Shown here piece by piece: positions 62,168 through 64,000 of a stretch of DNA of 64,000 nt (position 1 is its first letter; every line of letters begins with the position of its first letter). Origin of the DNA: Saccharophagus sp. K07 (GTDB lineage: Bacteria > Pseudomonadota > Gammaproteobacteria > Pseudomonadales > Cellvibrionaceae); NCBI RefSeq assembly GCF_014336955.1, contig NZ_QRAI01000005.1, positions 248,001-312,000 on the forward strand, read 5' to 3'. The position numbers were made by a program, and so were the translations under genes. The notes below the pieces were generated by a model. The model was given only the letters and a program-made list of their open reading frames with translations, did not search any database and was not told where the DNA came from.

Positions 62168-63495
62168 GACAAATGTGGTTGTTGTGACAGTGGCAGTTTC
62201 ACCTGAACATGGGTTTGCGGTACCTGTTTAGGGGCCGCAGTATCCAGGTCAACCACGTGAATTGCAACCGTTCCCCCCAATCGCTCGATGGTGCTGTTGG
62301 CCAAAAGAACACCAATCCCTAGCCCGTCCTTTTTGCTCGAATGTTGCGGTTTTCCCCAATCCTTTACTGCCTTCAGCGGCATTCCCGGGCCATCGTCCAC
62401 AATGGAGATATAGAGAAAATCCCGATCGGTATCGAAATCCACCGAAACCCGGTTTTGCGCGGCTTCAATGGCGTTATCAACCAAGTTGATTAATGCATGA
62501 TGCAGCAGCAAGCTGTGCCGGATACGCTGATGTTGAGTGGATTCAGGCAGATTAATGCTGGGATAAAGCGACGGTTTGCTTAAGACATAGTGTTCGCGCA
62601 AGGTTGCCGCAAGTTCCGCGACAGATTCTTGCTGATTGGAATCATCTTCGTAATCCGCGAGCATGGACAATTTTTTCATGGTGGTGGTGCAGCGCTGGAT
62701 CTGCGTCAGCATGGTATCTATATCAGTGCGTTTTTCTTCGGTATCAGCGGAATTGCGCATTTCGCCCAGCAATACGGCCAGGGTAGAGAGTGGTGTGCCG
62801 AGTGCGTGAACGGTGGAGGCTGCAAGGGTGCCGATGCCGATAAGCTGCTCGTTTTTGAGTGTTTCTTCGCGAATCTTCCCCAGTTGCTGTTGTTGCTCGC
62901 GCAGCGCATTAGCCAATTTGGAAATGAAATAACAGGTCACCAGAGAGCTGCCAAAAAAATTCACCCACATGCCGAGCAAATGGAATTGGTATTGATCTGA
63001 CATGTGGTGAAAATGTTCGTTGATGTCGAGATATAAAAATAAGGAATAGACACACACGCCCACTGCGGCAAAAAGCCACGCAATTTTGCCGCTCAGCACT
63101 GTGGCGGCAACCGCGATCAGTACCAGAAAATAATAAATAAAAGGATTTTCTGAGCGACCGGAGAGAAACACTACTAATGCCAGACAACACCCGTCGATGA
63201 TCAGTTCGCGCAGAATTGCGCGCTGTTCTATAAGGTGATGGCGCGCGCTAGGAATTGCCCTGGATTCAAATAGTCGGCGTTTGAAGTGGAATAACAGCCA
63301 GGCAGACCACACAATTGCGCAACCGACAATCAGCAATATCGACGAATAATGTACCGGCCATGCGGTTTGTTTATCGAGAATCCACAAAAAGCCGACTAGT
63401 GCACCGAACACCAATACGCGCAATTGCAGCAACGTGCGCAAAATAACGGCGCTATCGCCAAATAAGGCGTTTTCAAAGAAGGAAAAACTGCGCAT
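62164..63495 (-). CDS. regB: Redox sensor histidine kinase, RegB/PrrB/RoxS family
   Basis: A 443-aa membrane histidine kinase with about six transmembrane helices (residues about 20-195). The family quinone-binding-type motif appears as SGRSENPF (about 112-119), the phospho-acceptor is His230 in STVHALGTPLS, and a Cys269 follows in QIQRCTTTMKK at the place of the redox-active Cys of Rhodobacter RegB. The ATPase has NALINLVDNA-type and GPGMP motifs (LVDNAIEAA and DDGPGMP). The ATG overlaps the SulP gene stop by one base (TGATG); a TTG one codon earlier is possible. Both sensor features are kept, so redox sensing is plausible. Confidence 0.93.
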   Translation of the reverse strand: MRSFSFFENALFGDSAVILRTLLQLRVLVFGALVGFLWILDKQTAWPVHYSSILLIVGCAIVWSAWLLFHFKRRLFESRAIPSARHHLIEQRAILRELIIDGCCLALVVFLSGRSENPFIYYFLVLIAVAATVLSGKIAWLFAAVGVCVYSLFLYLDINEHFHHMSDQYQFHLLGMWVNFFGSSLVTCYFISKLANALREQQQQLGKIREETLKNEQLIGIGTLAASTVHALGTPLSTLAVLLGEMRNSADTEEKRTDIDTMLTQIQRCTTTMKKLSMLADYEDDSNQQESVAELAATLREHYVLSKPSLYPSINLPESTQHQRIRHSLLLHHALINLVDNAIEAAQNRVSVDFDTDRDFLYISIVDDGPGMPLKAVKDWGKPQHSSKKDGLGIGVLLANSTIERLGGTVAIHVVDLDTAAPKQVPQTHVQVKLPLSQQPHLS

Positions 63496-64000
63496 CAAGT
63501 AGATGATCCGTTATTTAAAGAAATATCCGTCAATGCCTGCGCAAGGGTTGGATAAAACATCACCTCGCCGGGAATTGACGTTAACTTCGCGCGCTTGAGG
63601 GTTTTTAATGGCTGACTTTGTAACTCGCACAGGTAAAGAGGTGTGTTGCTCTTGTGGCAGTGATCGATCAGTTTGGTCAATGCCGCCAATCCACCTGCAT
63701 CCAATAAAGTGACATCCTCCAGCTCCAGCACGAGGCCTTTGGCGTCGGCTACCAAAAAGGCCAGTTCGCTAAACACTCGGTCCGCAGCGGCAAAAAATAA
63801 GGGGCCTCTGATTCTGAATACCTTCCACCCCTCGGGTGGTGTCTTGCTTGCGGTTAAATCTTCAAGACGCGTCAGAGCGGCGATTTCCTTCATAAACAAT
63901 ACCGCCGCCAGCAGTATGCCCGCAGTGATCGCAATCACCATATCGAAAAAGATGGTTAGCGCGAGGCAGGTCAGTAAAACCAGAACATCGCTGCGTGGCG
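63495..64000 (-). CDS. SulP family anion transporter, C-terminal part with STAS domain (cut by window end)
   Basis: The reading frame stays open to the window edge, so this is the C-terminal part of a longer protein. It begins in a transmembrane segment (LVLLTCLALTIFFDMVIAI) followed by the linker and a STAS domain (about the last 110 residues) with the LELEDVTLLDAGGLAALTKL segment. SulP proteins carry sulfate, bicarbonate or dicarboxylates; the substrate cannot be told. The stop overlaps the regB start, so the transporter and the redox sensor are expected to be translationally coupled. Confidence 0.9.
   Translation of the reverse strand, partial: PRSDVLVLLTCLALTIFFDMVIAITAGILLAAVLFMKEIAALTRLEDLTASKTPPEGWKVFRIRGPLFFAAADRVFSELAFLVADAKGLVLELEDVTLLDAGGLAALTKLIDHCHKSNTPLYLCELQSQPLKTLKRAKLTSIPGEVMFYPTLAQALTDISLNNGSST

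Overview
The window reads as a chromosomal segment of a Gram-negative gammaproteobacterium, most likely from the Cellvibrionales/Pseudomonadales side. Pointers to this are the order tRNA-Leu, tig, clpP, clpX, lon, hupB, ppiD, a FabY-type ketoacyl synthase, an AlgP-like histone H1-like protein, TtcA, a RegB/RegA (RoxS/RoxR-like) redox pair, and spermidine synthesis through carboxyspermidine. The taxon is inferred from gene content and order only. No insertion sequence, integrase, prophage or CRISPR array is visible. Coding density is high and most genes are housekeeping.

Layout. 1-7.4 kb: the 3' end of mazG, a small hypothetical gene, adk, an AlgP-like DNA-binding protein, tsaB, an M18 aminopeptidase, a cyclic-nucleotide-binding/rhodanese-like protein and trpS. 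7.4-12 kb: bioA and a PilZ-like protein on the minus strand, ttcA, an AT-rich gap of about 700 bp with DnaA-box-like sites, and slyD. 12.1-22.4 kb: a RimB-like/RimK fusion, then a tightly packed peptide-utilisation operon with an M3 peptidase lipoprotein, two OppA-type binding lipoproteins, OppB, OppC and a fused OppD-OppF ATPase. 22.4-29 kb: a secreted DUF6748-like protein, hemN under a perfect FNR/Anr site, a flavin reductase and an M16C metalloprotease. 29-34.7 kb: a DUF599 membrane protein, a membrane-anchored Ser/Thr kinase, a caspase-like lipoprotein, and on the opposite strand a diguanylate cyclase with an alpha/beta-hydrolase lipoprotein.

34.7-39.3 kb: a minus-strand polyamine cluster (speA, carboxynorspermidine synthase, nspC) with a terminator inside it. 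39.5-44.2 kb: an HPF-like protein, a small heat-shock gene with a sigma32 promoter and a ROSE-like RNA thermometer, a GlxA-type AraC regulator divergent from fabY with a tandem direct repeat between them, and an XRE-cupin regulator. 44.4-48.7 kb: fadBA and a TraB/GumN protein. 48.9-57.7 kb: tRNA-Leu(UAG) and the protein-quality-control block. 57.7-64 kb: murI, rmuC, DUF2489, trmA and a SulP-regB-regA operon cut by the window end.

The most unusual unit is the kinase plus caspase-like lipoprotein pair. The kinase has a non-RD catalytic loop, one membrane segment and a C-terminal part predicted to be periplasmic. Its neighbour is predicted to be a lipid-anchored envelope protein with an intact His/Cys dyad, so the pair could carry a signal between cytoplasm and envelope. 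Other points worth attention are the RimB-RimK fusion, the peptidase-transporter operon, the direct-repeat operator upstream of fabY, the RNA thermometer, and the terminator only about 20 nt ahead of nspC.
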